A stretch of 64,000 nucleotides of DNA from Rhexocercosporidium sp. MPI-PUGE-AT-0058 (lineage: Eukaryota; Ascomycota; Leotiomycetes; Helotiales): the NCBI GenBank assembly GCA_020746875.1, contig JAGTJL010000003.1, positions 1,178,001-1,242,000 of the forward strand, written 5' to 3'. The notes under the pieces are model-generated. The model saw nothing but the letters and a program-made list of their open reading frames with translations, was not told the DNA's origin and searched no databases. Below are positions 1 through 11,888 of the stretch, one piece after another (position 1 is the first letter of the stretch; each line of letters starts with the position of its first letter). The translations under genes and the position numbers were made by a program.

Positions 1-2550
1 GGCGAGCTGCCAGTTGTAGATCAGGGCGGCTCTAGTGGATAAGGGATCGACTTCAACAATAAAGCTTCTTCCCAGTAAGTGTCAATCGAATCAGATGGGC
101 CAGATAATGGTGAGGCTCAGAATGAGGTTAAAATACCCGATCGATCAGGACGAAGACAAAGTGGAAGAAAGAAAATCTTGTAAGTGAGGGGATTCGAATT
201 CGTTATAATAGCATGCATGTACATGTCTCAGCTCGGCTGCGGTGCGTGGCGGTCTTCCTCTGGACAAGACCTTTTGCACCTAAAAGTATCGATAGCGGCA
301 ACTCGTGCTGGGGTTGGTGCAGCCAAATGCATGAGAAGAGCTTTCGTGAACACGTTGGCTGCAGTCAGAATTTGGAACTGCAGGGCTCTGGTGGTGACCT
401 TTCCGGAGACGTGGTGGTGGCTTGAGGAGCTGAAAAGCAGCGGTACCTCCAGAACGACCCCGCCTACAGCCCCAACTCATTGCTTGGCCAGCTCCGGCCT
501 CACGCCTATCCGATTCTGATTGATGATTTAAACTCATAGAGAACGCTACTTTTGCTCACTGTCCTCAATTCGATCACCAGCTGACGGGTCCAGGTCTCCT
601 TTCGGTGCAGCAGAGAGCGGTTGCGGAAATCGATAGATATTTTGCCTATCTGGTAAGGGTTCAATTAATTGCTGGTCTGGACTTCTCACATAGTCTTGTT
701 AGCTGGCTTCTTTTCCTCGGGGACGTGGTGAGACATTCGGAAAATTGATTGGAACAAGAACCAGGTACGCGACATATCAGGCCGCATCACGATCAACCTG
801 CAAGGTGTCAGGTCGAGTTAGTGGCACCTCTCACAGAGCTCGAAAGCTCAAGTGAAGAACCTTCAAGCCGGCACTGACCTCCTGGTGCGGCCTCAGAAGT
901 TTCTTTTCCCCCACATGTTTCTGTGGAAGAGGGACGAGACTTGTCGAGTGTCTCGCCTGTCAGTGATCTGATACTGTATGATGGAGGCTGGACTCGGTTG
1001 ATGTGCGCCAGGATCAAGGATCTCATGCGCATGGCTTGAAGATCCTCACATCATTGGATGTCCTGATGTCAATCATTGAATCTAAACCTAATACAGAGTA
1101 TTGGCGATGCCCGATCCGGGCAGAACCTCACGGCTGCTATCTCGACCGACCACTCTTCCAGCAACCATCACAGAAGGCTAGGTTGATTCTAGAGCCCAGC
1201 CAGACGCCGACCACGTCTACGCAAGCCACGAAAAAGTATGTGATATAACCCTCCAGAGACGTCTTTAATGGTCGACCGGTCCAGAAGTTTTCTGGAAACC
1301 TTGAGGTATCATTCCAGCTCTCCCCTATCCTCGAGATTCCATTTGCTGGGAAGCTATACTTCAAGCGAAATGGGCTAAACAACTACGAAGGGGGAACAGA
1401 ACATTGCGTCGCCTAGGCCAGGACAAGCTCCAGCGTGAGGCCATCCAATACCGAGTGACGCTGTGCTGATCGAAATCAAGTTCCCGAGCCGCATATTATC
1501 GACAGCCTATTCATCGATGAGGTGCTTTCTTTCGGTTAGCCAAGTGCTTTTCAGTGATAGCGATCAGAGGTTTTTTTGGTATATGTCATCACCAGCATTG
1601 TTGGAGCAGTCTGCGGGCAGGATCGACACTGCACGGCCGGGAGGTGTGTCTACCGAGAACATCTACACCCTAAAGTAGATACAGGAGTAGTTGGATCTGA
1701 GAAAACGACCCGATCGGAGCCTGTCATAGAGAACTTGGGGTTTTGATTGGGCCCTGGGAGTCTTGATAGCGGGGGTTCTCGTCATTGGCTTCCTGATGCA
1801 CCGCGCGGGAGAGAGATAGCTCGTCCCTTGACGATAACCTTATTCTCTTTTTGACCTTTGAGAACATGTCGTTTTCATTTAGCCTCACGCCCAGAGATAG
1901 TCGCCATTGCTGTACGGAGTAGTTTTTGTCGTTGAGCAAGCCACTAATGTGGGGTAAATTCTGATGTCATTATGACTGCCCTAAGACCACAGACAAGACC
2001 CTAGTGTCACAAACCTCTTAAGACAGCTCGAATTTCCAAAGAGGTCTTGCTCCTTTGACAGGAACCCCGCCTCGTTGCTTTGACCTTTCGACGAACATGT
2101 TGAGAAACGAGATATCATAGTCCATGGAGAATCCCGAGCCAAGGTTCAGGGTTTCCTCATGTTTTGTATAGATGTGGCAAGGCATCGGCACTCGACAGCA
2201 GTTGATGGCTTATCAAGTTCGATGGCCTTGCGAGATAGATCCTAAATGCCATCACGCTCACAGGCGACACCCATGGTGACAAATTTTCAGGGTCTTGATA
2301 CCCTGCAGTACGTCGCACATATTTTGATAGGAAACCTCTTGTCAACTATTTCTATTAGCCATCCGACAATTGCCATGCTGACTGCTGTCGTGCTTTGGCA
2401 GTCCTACATAGCAAGGTTTATTTCTCGTATCCAAGAACCTTCAGCAGCCAAGACCGGGGACACAACACCATGCCGGGGACAGCACCGACGTAAGTCTTGA
2501 CTGCCATCCAGATAGTGTATGTTTTGAGGCATAACTTCGCTCACATCACG
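1..2550. other. Gene-poor stretch, no intact gene seen
   Basis: No reading frame here has a start context, recognisable motif, signal peptide or splice pattern that I could link to a family. Open frames are short and overlap on both strands. The neighbouring hydrolase relic suggests that parts of this stretch could be decayed coding DNA, but I could not identify a parent family. Confidence 0.5.
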
Positions 2551-2902
2551 TTACGAGATGCTAGATACCAGCTCCAGAAATTTGGATGCAAGACATAAGC
2601 CAGAATAGCCGCTAATATCACTGCCAATGATGTCCGCTTTTCCACCATTCGCATGCTCAACTATGAGATCTGCAAGGAGAGCAGCAATGCTAGGGAGAGC
2701 AAGGGGACTTCGGTGATGCTACACTTCCATGCCGAGGGAGGTCAGGGAATAGAATATGGTAATTCTGGAGCGTCAACGTAGAAAGGAGCAGTTGAAACTC
2801 ATGGTGAGATGAGAAGGTCCCGTGGAGCACAAGGAGAGTTCGCGATGCAGAAGGATTGAGCGAGACGAAGAGCAGTACTGGTTTTGCTGGCGACTCCTCC
2901 AT
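2551..2902 (-). pseudogene. Alpha/beta-hydrolase relic
   Basis: Reading the minus strand from the ATG at 2902 gives MEESPAKP, then an alpha/beta-hydrolase N-terminus: a strand, the oxyanion motif LLVLHGTFSSHHEF, and a second strand ending in HILFPDLPRHG. The frame then breaks near 2700 and stops at 2690-2692. The similarity resumes in another frame (SIAALLADLIVEHANGGKADIIG) and ends at a stop at 2551-2553. The nucleophile elbow, usually GHSxGG in this family, reads GSDISGYSG, so the catalytic serine context is disrupted. The piece covers roughly the first 115 residues of a family that normally has about 270, and I found no convincing continuation. I read it as a truncated, frameshifted pseudogene. 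The family call rests on the visible motifs; the substrate is unknown. Confidence 0.6.
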
Positions 2903-4116
2903 GATTGAATCCAGTATTGCGATATGATCTGGCAACAGAGGACCTTCGACTGTGAATAGAAGCGGCTTCACCGCGTCGAGGACATTCTTCGAGACTACAT
3001 GTCTTGAAGATAGACGCGCCAACTTGTCAGAGTTGATCAGAATTGTGGCTGTTACCAAGATGCTGTGTAACCTGAGCTTCCACATGCAACTCATACCTGG
3101 AAACCTTACCAGAAGTGTCGTTTTACTCGTTTTGATGAGTTTTTTGATAACTCTTCCCAGGATGAGACTTGGCATGTAGTTCAAAGGTTAATCATTCCCC
3201 CTGCGGAGATCGGTCCCCTACATTCACTCCACACATTCAGGGATCATGGAGGTCCACAGTTCATGAGAGATCTTCCGAGAGGGTTTGAAGCTACAGTACT
3301 GTACACAGATGTCGTGAAATTAATTTGGACATTACGATTGAATGAATATTGAAAAATGAAGGCAAAGGTATGAGGGAAATGGAACTCTACTTTAGTTCCT
3401 GCATTTGCATCGGTAGTGTTCTCGGAAATATGAACAGTGGGGGTTCTATATTAACATACGTTCCTTATACATAATATGCTGTGAAACCTGACATGCCTCG
3501 CAGACTCGGATGGGACATGAGTATGTCGATTTGCCATGAGTACGGAGAAAGATACATCGACTTGTAGTTTGTTGTCTTGGAACCTAATATATAACTTGAA
3601 CAGAGACGCAAAAAGAAGAAGAAAAGGTTTCGGTCAAGGCACTAAATACTGTTATGTTCTCGTGGTGGATTAGTTGTAAACAGATAAAGCTGGTGGAAAT
3701 GCAGACAGGAAATAAAACCCCAGGACTGAACCTCGGTGCCCAGACCCATCAGATCCCCCCGGAGAACTCTCCTAACCTTCCGGGCTTGGCAGCGTTCTCG
3801 GAAAAATAGTTTCTCCGCCTCCCCTGGGACGTCAACCTCGTCGCGCCAGATACTCCTTCTTGACCAAGGCCAACGTGCTTGCCAGTGATTTCACCTCCAG
3901 TACATTGCTTGAGCAGACAGTGTACTTCACCAGATCTTTGCAGTACCACGCGTCAAGCGCGATCGTATCGCCATTTACTCCAGATGCTCTTCACCCCTCA
4001 CCCGGGCAGCGACCTTGCACCTCATCACCCCTAGGTCTCCACGCGCCGAACCCCACTACCCTATACTACAGCCCGTACGACTACCGGTACATTGCGCAGA
4101 GTGATTGCAGAGGACA
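2903..4116. other. Intergenic region and NTO1-like promoter
   Basis: No gene is seen. The last few hundred bases (about 3700-4116) become C-rich and pyrimidine-rich, as is common in the promoter and 5' leader of housekeeping genes in filamentous fungi. An open frame at 3860-4357 overlaps the true coding start at 4117 in another frame and has no recognisable features. Confidence 0.45.
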
Positions 4117-7100
4117 ATGGCACCTTTGCCAGCAACGCCCCGCCGACCTGCATCTAGCAGAATACGTACAGCTCGACCGCGATCGGTTGGCGCAGCCCCT
4201 TCAGACAAATCCACCCTGGCTAACATCGCCTCCGAACCACCTCACAAGAGAAGAAAATACATCCCGGGTGGCCCAGGAGGTGGAGGCAGATACGTTGACG
4301 ACCAGGGTAACGAAGTACCAGTTGGTGGCACCGGACCTGGAGGATACAACTACATAGGCCCACGAGGACGAATTGGTAGAGAAAACGCAGCTATGGGTCT
4401 GGTACCTGAGGTTTACAACCGCCGAGATCGAAGCACACGAACACGAACGGTAGCCCCAAGGTCGCAACAGCCCCCTATGAGGTTTACCTCCGCCGCTCAG
4501 GCTGCTGCTGTGGTGCAGAGTGACGGATACAAACCACGAGAAGAACGGGCCTGGGAGGAATTCCACCCCAATCTCGATATCGACGCCCCCTTACGCGCCT
4601 TCAGCGCCCACGAAGTCGAAGGCATACTAGATTCGAGGCCCGTAACGCCAGGAAATGGCGAGGCATCTGCGAATGGTCTTCGGACACCGAATGGGATTCT
4701 AGATTCCAAGACTAAGAGCGACGGTATTCCCACACCCCTAGGCTCTGTTAATGGCGAGGTCTTGACTATCAGCATTCCTGGAACACCAGGTGGTGGGAAG
4801 AGAAGACCAGGACGACCTCCAAAGGACCCCATTGCCTTTTTCACCGCCAAAGCAATGAAGGAACTCGGTGCCAGTAACGTAATCGTAGCACCTGCCATGT
4901 CTCTCCCAAAGACCCCGAAGACCATGCCACCAGTAACCAACATAAATGTTAAGGAGAGGTTGACATTACCACAACCATCGTACCGAAAGACCGATACACT
5001 TGCTCGATTCGAAGACAAGGCTCTAGGACTTGTTCGATATGTGGATAAATCGATGGCAAACGTTGGGTACCAGGAAAGTGACATATTTGTTCGTCCAGAG
5101 CGTACTCTCATCAAAGTCTCCGATGGAAATCTTGACGAAGATATGGACCTGGGTCCTGGATATAAGAGCGATGCGGAAGGCATAGTCGCTCTAGGAACTG
5201 GCAGTGTCGGTCGTGTAGAGTATGATATGGACGAGCAAGATGATAAGTGGCTGGAAGCATATAATGCTGATCGCAAATCGTCCTCTTGGGAGCCGATTAC
5301 CCGAGAAATCTTTGAGATCACCATCACAAAGATCGAAAAGGAATGGCACGCCCTCGAGAAGCGTATACCCAAGCCAAATCCAAAGCCGCCACAAACCCAC
5401 CGGCCTAGGTCAAGCTCAGCGGCAGCAGTAAATGGTGAGCCACAAGCTGGTGAGGAACAGGATAGCAAATGTGCTATTTGCGATGATGGAGATTGTGAGA
5501 ATACCAACGCCATCGTCTTTTGTGATGGTTGTGATTTAGCGGTGCATCAGGAGTGTTATGGTGTTCCATTCATCCCTGAAGGCCAGTGGCTCTGTAGGAA
5601 ATGCCAGTTGATTGGCCGTGGCATCCCAGTAAGTTATTCGCATTCTTACGCAGCGCAATACACTAATCCGAGACAGACGTGTATATTCTGTCCCAATACA
5701 GACGGGGCTTTTAAGCAAACAAATGCTTCGAAATGGGCTCATCTCCTCTGCGCTATGTGGATCCCGGAAGTCTCGCTTGGCAACCACACATTCATGGAAC
5801 CCGTAATGGAAGTCGAAAAGGTTCCCAAGACTCGATGGAAATTAACGTGCTACCTTTGCAATCAACGCATGGGTGCTTGCATTCAGTGCGGAAACAAGTC
5901 ATGCTACCAAGCTTTCCATGTCACTTGTGCGAGGAGAGCTCGGTTGTTTCTGAAAATGAAAAACAATCACGGCACTCTTGCGGTCCTTGATGGCACTACA
6001 ATTCTGAAAGCTTTCTGCGACAAACATTGCCCTTCGGATTACGCCAAAGAAAACGATGTTGCGCGAGCGACTCGAGAAGCGAGAAATTTTTACAAGCGAA
6101 CTATGCGTGGTCGCTTGTGGGCTGACAGTCAAGCATCTGCACTCGCAATGGCGGCAACACATCGGCACGCTATCACTGAGCATCAACCAGACGAGTCACA
6201 GCTCACAGGTGCCAAGGTTGCATTGACTTTGGCTGACAGCAAGAAGAAAGGGAATCAGCCCCAGAAACCGGTCTGGAAGCTCCCTTCTGGCGCGCCTGTC
6301 ATTCCCAAGTACAGTTTCGACATTGTGGAGAGATCACTTTCGCGCTTTAACATCCATAAGCGAAAGGAGTACACCGCGGATGCATGTCGATACTGGACGC
6401 TAAAACGCGAGGCACGCAGGGGTGCAGCATTACTCAAGCGACTACAGCTGCAAATGGAGACGTTTTCTTCAATGGAGATCACTCGCAGGAACTTTGCTGG
6501 AATGGGTCCGGCTGGTAGAACAAGACTCAACCGACGAATCGAATTTGCCCAGACTCTCATTCAGGATCTAGAGAAACTGAAGTCTCTTTCAGAAGATATA
6601 GTACTGCGAGAAGTAGAGAAGTTTCAAGCAGTGGCGCTCGAGGAAGACCTCGTGGATTCGGTTTACTTTCCTGTCGCCAGGATGTTGCCCAAAATCCTCG
6701 AGAAGTCCCTTACGTAAGTATCCTACCGTAGTACAATAATTCTGTGCTGACTGTTAGTAGACTCGATATCCGGGCTATCTTCACTGATGATTTGCTGAAG
6801 ATGCAGAAGAAAGTCGAGAGTCGGTTCTATACTACGGCGATGTCCTTTGCCCTCGAATTCTGCGAAATCTTCCGAAATGGAATTCTATCGGAGCCTCCAG
6901 TAAAGCCCGAGACAGCAGTGTCAAGAGAGCTCGAGAAAGGATCCACAATCAAGAAGACGCCGCTTGATATCAAGGAGCGGCGGAGACTTGGCAAACGAAT
7001 TATTAAAGCGATCCAACCACAACTAGAAGCGGCGGTAAAATCAGAAGCTGAGATTAGTGGCAAACCAGTCGACCGACACTTGAAAGACCTTCTGGAGCTG

Positions 7101-7790
7101 CTCGACTCCAGCTATTCTGCTGGCCAGGATTCCATTTCAGTATCCCTTGGCGATACAGGTTCTGTAGGAGATCTTGACGCTGACCAAGATACCCAAATGG
7201 TGCGTAATAGCGAAGCCGCGGCTTCGGTTACGGCTTCTGGAGCACAGCAGTCTTCTGTTGTTGCCGAAGACGTAGAGATGCCAGACGCAGATGCTCCGGG
7301 TGAGGAAGTCGATGATGAACCCAATGGTGTTGCTTTACTCACCGAGGACGATACAATCAACACAGAGACTGCGCTCATCGAGGTTGATGGAAACGTCTCA
7401 CAAAAAGCATCTCAAACGAATGGTATCAAGAACTCAAGCACATCTCCCGAAACGAACGGATATGTTTCTGCCCAAGAGGTCATTCAACCTGCACCGCCTA
7501 CACCACCTACATCGAACGGCGATACAAACACCGATCAGGCAGACATATTGGCAAATGGAGGAATCCCCTATTACTTGAAGGACTTCCAGCCGGAAGGTAC
7601 CAGTCTTCTGCAAGGAGCAGATGTCATGTCGAGTTTCAGTGAGGAGCTCAGTGAAATGGATGATGAGGAACTAAGAGGCCTCGGAGCAGACTTCAAAGCC
7701 GGCACCATGGAAGTCGTTGGCGCTGTTGTTACGGCGAGTCCATCGAAAGCGAAGAAAGGCAAAGCAAAGAAGAAAGCCAGAAGGCGCTGA
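4117..7790 (+). CDS. nto1: NTO1/BRPF-like PHD-finger chromatin protein
   Basis: Predicted subunit of a MYST-type histone acetyltransferase complex (NuA3-like), acting in the nucleus as a chromatin reader. Exons are 4117-5628, 5677-6713 and 6761-7790, giving about 1192 residues. The start is the ATG at 4117 in the context GGACAATGG. An EPL1-like (enhancer-of-polycomb) segment lies at about residues 290-420. A Cys4-His-Cys3 PHD finger (CAICDDGDCENTNAIVFCDG to LCRKC) lies at about 450-500. An extended PHD module (CIFCPNTDGAFKQTN, WAHLLCAMWIPE, CYLC, FHVTCARRA) follows. This PHD-knuckle-ePHD order is diagnostic of NTO1/BRPF/Jade proteins. I placed the 48-base intron 5629-5676 because removing it restores the usual spacing GIP-TCIFC. 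The second intron has a tandem TTAGTAG acceptor, so exon 3 may start at 6758 or 6761. The C-terminus is acidic and ends in a lysine/arginine-rich tail. No bromodomain is seen, unlike animal BRPF proteins. Confidence 0.93.
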
Positions 7791-8589
7791 TTCACTTAAT
7801 ACTGTACTTGATACTGTATCATAAATACCTTGCAGTTGTGTTTTGGGCGTTCATTGTGCGGAGTTTTTTTGGGTCAGCGATCAAGTAGCTGCCCACAGAG
7901 GGTATCATCGGGGTTAGGGAAGGTCATAATATCTGCGCTTCACGTTTCAACTGTATGATTATCTTCGCTCCTGGTGCACTTTGTGAGTAGACTTTGAAAT
8001 GGCATATCTGGGCAAGGCTTGGCATCGGACAGATTTCCCCCGAAGCCAGTTCATCAAAAAACTCCGCCAGGCGGCAAGCCATGAGGTTTCGATTTTCAAA
8101 CTCTCGCAGTTACCAAGTCGTTGGGACAAGTTTCGCTACCCCATACCAATCTCCTATTCTGAAGAAGACTTCTCTTGTTCCCGTGTCTGTCACATCAAGA
8201 CTGCACCCCAGCTGCAGGCTGCAATCTGTTTGGTGGGAAAACTCCCAGCAGAAAGCCGAGCTTCGGAACAACACCACGACTTTTCTTCTGGGGAAAACGC
8301 CTCTCCATACGATGATACGGATAATATGGATCCCTGCGCAGGAGACCAGCAAGGATACGCATGCGTGAACCCCGCCATGAGGTTGAGAGTGGGGTTGTTT
8401 TTTTGTTTGCTACGAAAGTGTCGTATGCTGAGGGGCAGTTGCATTTAACCCTCCGCTCTTCCTTCTTCTCTCTGTTCCCTTTCTTTCCATTAATCTTCCT
8501 CTTCTCGTTCTGGTTCTGTGAAATTTGAACTCTTCAATCCATTCCCTCCGTTCAATTACCTCCTATTCTATTTAGTACTTCCTGTCAAA
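7791..8589. other. Intergenic: NTO1 3' region and ADH promoter
   Basis: No supported gene is present. A 149-codon open frame at 7999-8448 shows no motif or codon pattern that would mark it as real. The stretch from about 8450 to 8589 is strongly CT-rich (CTTCCTTCTTCTCTCTGTTC and similar), which is typical of a fungal core promoter or leader, and it runs directly into the dehydrogenase start. Confidence 0.5.
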
Positions 8590-9813
8590 ATGGTTTACCC
8601 AGATACTTTTCAGGGCTTCCAAATTGAAGACCCCAAGCACTGGACCGATTTCAAGCTCAATGAGTTGACCCCAAAACCCTTTGGCGATTTTGATGTCGAT
8701 ATCAAGATCCAGGCTTGTGGTGTCTGCGCCAGTGATTTGCACACTATCAGCGGTGGATGGGGTGAGCAGCATTTCCCTTTGTGTGTTGGGCATGGTAAGA
8801 TCCCCCTTCTTCTTTCTGTAAGAAATGAGACCCAGTTTATTGATATCGAATTCCAGAGATTGTCGGTACTGCTCTTCGTGTTGGTCCAAAAGTCACCCTC
8901 ATCAAGCCTGGCCAAAGAGTTGGTGTAGGCGCACAATCCTACTCCTGCCTTGAATGCCGCCAGTGCAAGAACGACAACGAGACTTACTGCCGCCACCAAT
9001 TGGATACCTATGGTGCGAAGTGGCCAGAGACTGGCATTATTTCCCAGGGAGGATACTCTTCTCATGTGCGCACACATGAACACTGGTAAGCTTCCCCTCC
9101 TCAGAAAGCTTTTCTCCCTCCCCACACGAGACAAGTAAAGTAAGCTGACGGAGCACCTACACAGGGTCTTTCCCATCCCTGACGGTCTCGCAACCACAAA
9201 GGTAGCACCTATGCTCTGCGCCGGGCTCACAGCCTACAGCCCCCTCGTCCGCAACGGCGCCGGCCCAGGCAAGAAAGTCGGCATCGTAGGCATGGGTGGA
9301 ATCGGCCATTTCGGAATCATGTTCTCGAAAGCTCTCGGCGCAGAGACATACGCCATCTCGCGCACACACTCCAAGGAAGCTGACGCAATGAAGATGGGCG
9401 CTGATGGGTTCATGGCCACAGCCGACAAGGACTGGAATAAGGAGCACATCATGACCTTCGACCTGATCATCTGCACAGCGAGCTCGACCGAGGGTATGAA
9501 TCTGAGTCAGTACCTTGCGCTTTTGGATGTGCATGGAAAGTTTGTTTCTGTTGGTATGCCGGAGGGGAGTGGACAGGAGGTCAAGGCGCAGGATTTCTTG
9601 GGCAATGGCTGCTTGATTGGGGCGAGTCATTTAGGGAGCCGGAAGGAGGTTCTGGCTATGATGCAGTTGGCTGTTGATAAGAAGGTTGAGAGTTGGGTGG
9701 AGGAGATTAAGATTTCGAAGGAGGGACTGAAGAGTGCGTTGACGAGAGTGCATGACAATGATGTTAGGTACCGGTTTACACTTACTGGGTATGAAGATGT
9801 ATTTGGTGCATAA
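8590..9813 (+). CDS. Zinc-dependent NADP-type alcohol dehydrogenase (ADH6/7, cinnamyl ADH-like)
   Basis: Predicted cytosolic oxidoreductase interconverting medium-chain or aromatic aldehydes and alcohols with NADP(H). Exons are 8590-8794, 8857-9085 and 9165-9813, encoding 360 residues, the usual length. Catalytic zinc ligands are visible at Cys46 (GVCASDLH) and His68-Glu69; the GHE codons are split by intron 1. The structural zinc lobe is CLECRQCKNDNETYC with four cysteines. The Rossmann fold shows GMGGIGHFGI, followed by SRTHSKEADAMKMGAD; a Ser/Arg after the second strand is what NADPH-preferring ADH6-type enzymes have. The start MVYPDTFQGF was chosen as the first ATG in frame. The exact substrate cannot be read from sequence. 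The downstream decayed ADH at 49-50.4 kb belongs to a different subtype (different N-terminus and zinc lobe). Confidence 0.93.
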
Positions 9814-10414
9814 GGGGGCATTGTTGGAATGGTTGGAGTTGGCTGTGGTTTGGTACAGTTTGGTGTAGAGTAGTGTAGTTGAATGGAGTTGGGCGTGGAA
9901 GACCTAGCATGCTGTCAGAGGGTGGTGGTGGTACCAAAATGCCAGTGGAGAAAAGCATGAGAGCTTGAGCTGAATGCAAATCGGTTGTAACAGTCTGAAA
10001 TCGTGCACGCATCTAGAATTTGTATGAGTTATAGCATAGCTCTTGCAAACAAACCTTCGAGTAAGGTAGGAACCTCAAGCGAAATGTCTTTTGGTTCTGA
10101 AGCAATGTTAAAGGTACAATGACAATAGGCAAGACTACATTGAAACTAGCTCCTTAACCGAGGCATCGGATAAATCCCCGGATAGTACAGTGGAATCAAA
10201 AATAATGTCCTTGTGTTCATTCGAGACATGAAGTTTCGAAAACTTCCAGGGAACGCGAAAGAAATGTTGATATCCCTCCCAAGATGCAAGTTCTAAAACG
10301 TCCAGGGAAATATTGATTTTCAGAGTTGAGAGGAATGCGGACATTAGGCAGCTAACGCCCTTGAACGTCGATGATGTATGACCAGCAGCAAAAAGAATAA
10401 AAATACATGATGAA
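9814..10414. other. Intergenic, 3' of ADH
   Basis: No gene is seen. The first 150 bases are G/T-rich on the plus strand (TGGTTGGAGTTGGCTGTGG), consistent with the 3' untranslated region of the dehydrogenase. Confidence 0.45.
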
Positions 10415-10486
10415 TGAGCCACGCAGGGGTCGAACCTACAATCTCTTGATTCGAAGTCAAGCGCCTTGCCATTGGGCCAGTGGCCC
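10415..10486 (-). tRNA. tRNA-Arg (anticodon TCG)
   Basis: The minus strand folds into a full cloverleaf without an intron. The acceptor stem GGGCCAC pairs with GTGGCTC (one G-U), followed by discriminator A. The D arm is GCC/GGC. The anticodon stem CTTGA/TCAAG closes the loop CTTCGAA, placing TCG at positions 34-36, so it reads CGA (and by wobble or inosine other CGN codons). The T arm GTAGG-TTCGACC-CCTGC has one U-G pair. A run of T on the minus strand downstream of position 10415 is modest (complement of AAAAAGAATAAAAA at 10390-10403) and could serve as the Pol III terminator. Confidence 0.95.
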
Positions 10487-11888
10487 CATTTCATAAGTTT
10501 GTTGGCCTTATTTCAATATCCATACAAGTCATGGCGGTGAAGAAATGGTCCCACTGTTTGAAAACTCTTGTGGTTCGAGCCTTTGAATCCCCCGCCATCC
10601 AACAGCAACTATGCTGTTTATTAGTCAGCACTTGCTGCACTCACTGAATGAGTCTCTAGGAATGCGAGCAATTTTTTTAAATCCTACAGCACCTCCTTCT
10701 AAGAAGCATTATTTGATTTTGTAAGTGACAGCCGAGATCCAGTCTCGCGATAAAAATATGTAGGATGACGCTTGCTGAACTAAATTTAGAAGAGATATTC
10801 CGACCACTACTAAACATAGGAATGAGACATGCTGAATCAAAACTCCAAAGGAAAAACTCCTGATAGGTCATCTTCAAAATCGAGATTCGCCCGAGACCAT
10901 TATCAATCCAAGGGAAGGTCATATCTGTTTCATAGCAGTTTGGATATCTGGACAATTATGAATTCGACTCCCATCAATTGTAATTGCCAATCTTGCGAGA
11001 AAAGGGGAAGAACCGGGTCTAGACTCACAGTATTGTGAGTACAGTAGTTCATCGCACTATCAAAACTCCTTCCTTGCTGATCCAAGATCAGAGCTCAAGG
11101 TTTGGACCAGAAGTCGATCAATGCACGTTTGACTGCAACGGTCCGGGTGTTGGGCCAGACAGCGGCTGATGTGCTACAACACAGAACCGCTACATCATAT
11201 ACAGTACGTAGGCCCCAGGAGCTTAAATCCTCGGCTTGTTTGTTGTAAATCCGCGGGGGTTTGACATTTGAGGTCTGGATGTCTGGAGCTATGGACATGG
11301 GCATGTGCTTGTCTGTATGGTATGACGCAGGTGGTATAGGGTTTGGGGCCGCCATCTCCCTCGTTCTAGTAATATCCCGGTAAGAATCAATTCCGTCAAA
11401 CGGATAAGAAGCTTATCAATAAGTTTTTTCTTTAAAATCTACTATTTGTAGTTTGGCGAGTGCGGGTTGGGGTGCTTGTTGCCAACAAAGTTTCCTTGAA
11501 ACAACTTTCACACAGATCCCGCACACACGGAGGAAATGTCCGAACTCTTCTTGGCAGTTACCTGCTTCCTATTCGTGCTTTTCCCAGCTGAAGAACTCTT
11601 CAAACACATTTGATTGGATTTCTTGATGGTGTTCTCATATCTGCCAGTGGGTGGTGCTACTTCCTCAAGTTCGTTTTCATCCCAAGCTGCAGGACAGGTG
11701 AAGCAGAGCACCAGTAGCATGAGAAGCCTCTCCTAATAAAGGTGTAGGTTCAAACTTTCACAGGAAGTTTATCTCCCATATCAGCCTTCAGTTCCCCATC
11801 TTCCATTTCCATGTGTATTTGCTGTTGTTTTTCGATCGAATATTATTCTCTCCTCTGTCTTCCACCTGATCGATAGACTGACTGGATC
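10487..11888. other. Intergenic, no gene supported
   Basis: Open frames are short and unremarkable, including an 86-codon minus-strand frame at 11095-11355 without family features. The last roughly 130 bases (about 11760-11888) are CT-rich and lead into the transporter start, consistent with its promoter and leader. Confidence 0.4.

Noticed and set aside
3860..4357. 165-codon plus-strand frame overlapping the NTO1 start
   Set aside because: It is in a different frame from the supported protein, with no motif or splice partner; it is probably leader sequence.
4497..5513. 338-codon minus-strand frame
   Set aside because: It lies wholly inside the NTO1-like coding exon, has no motif, and its composition mirrors the plus strand.
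7999..8448. 149-codon plus-strand frame upstream of the ADH gene
   Set aside because: No signal peptide, domain or plausible intron. It sits in the promoter/leader region of the dehydrogenase.
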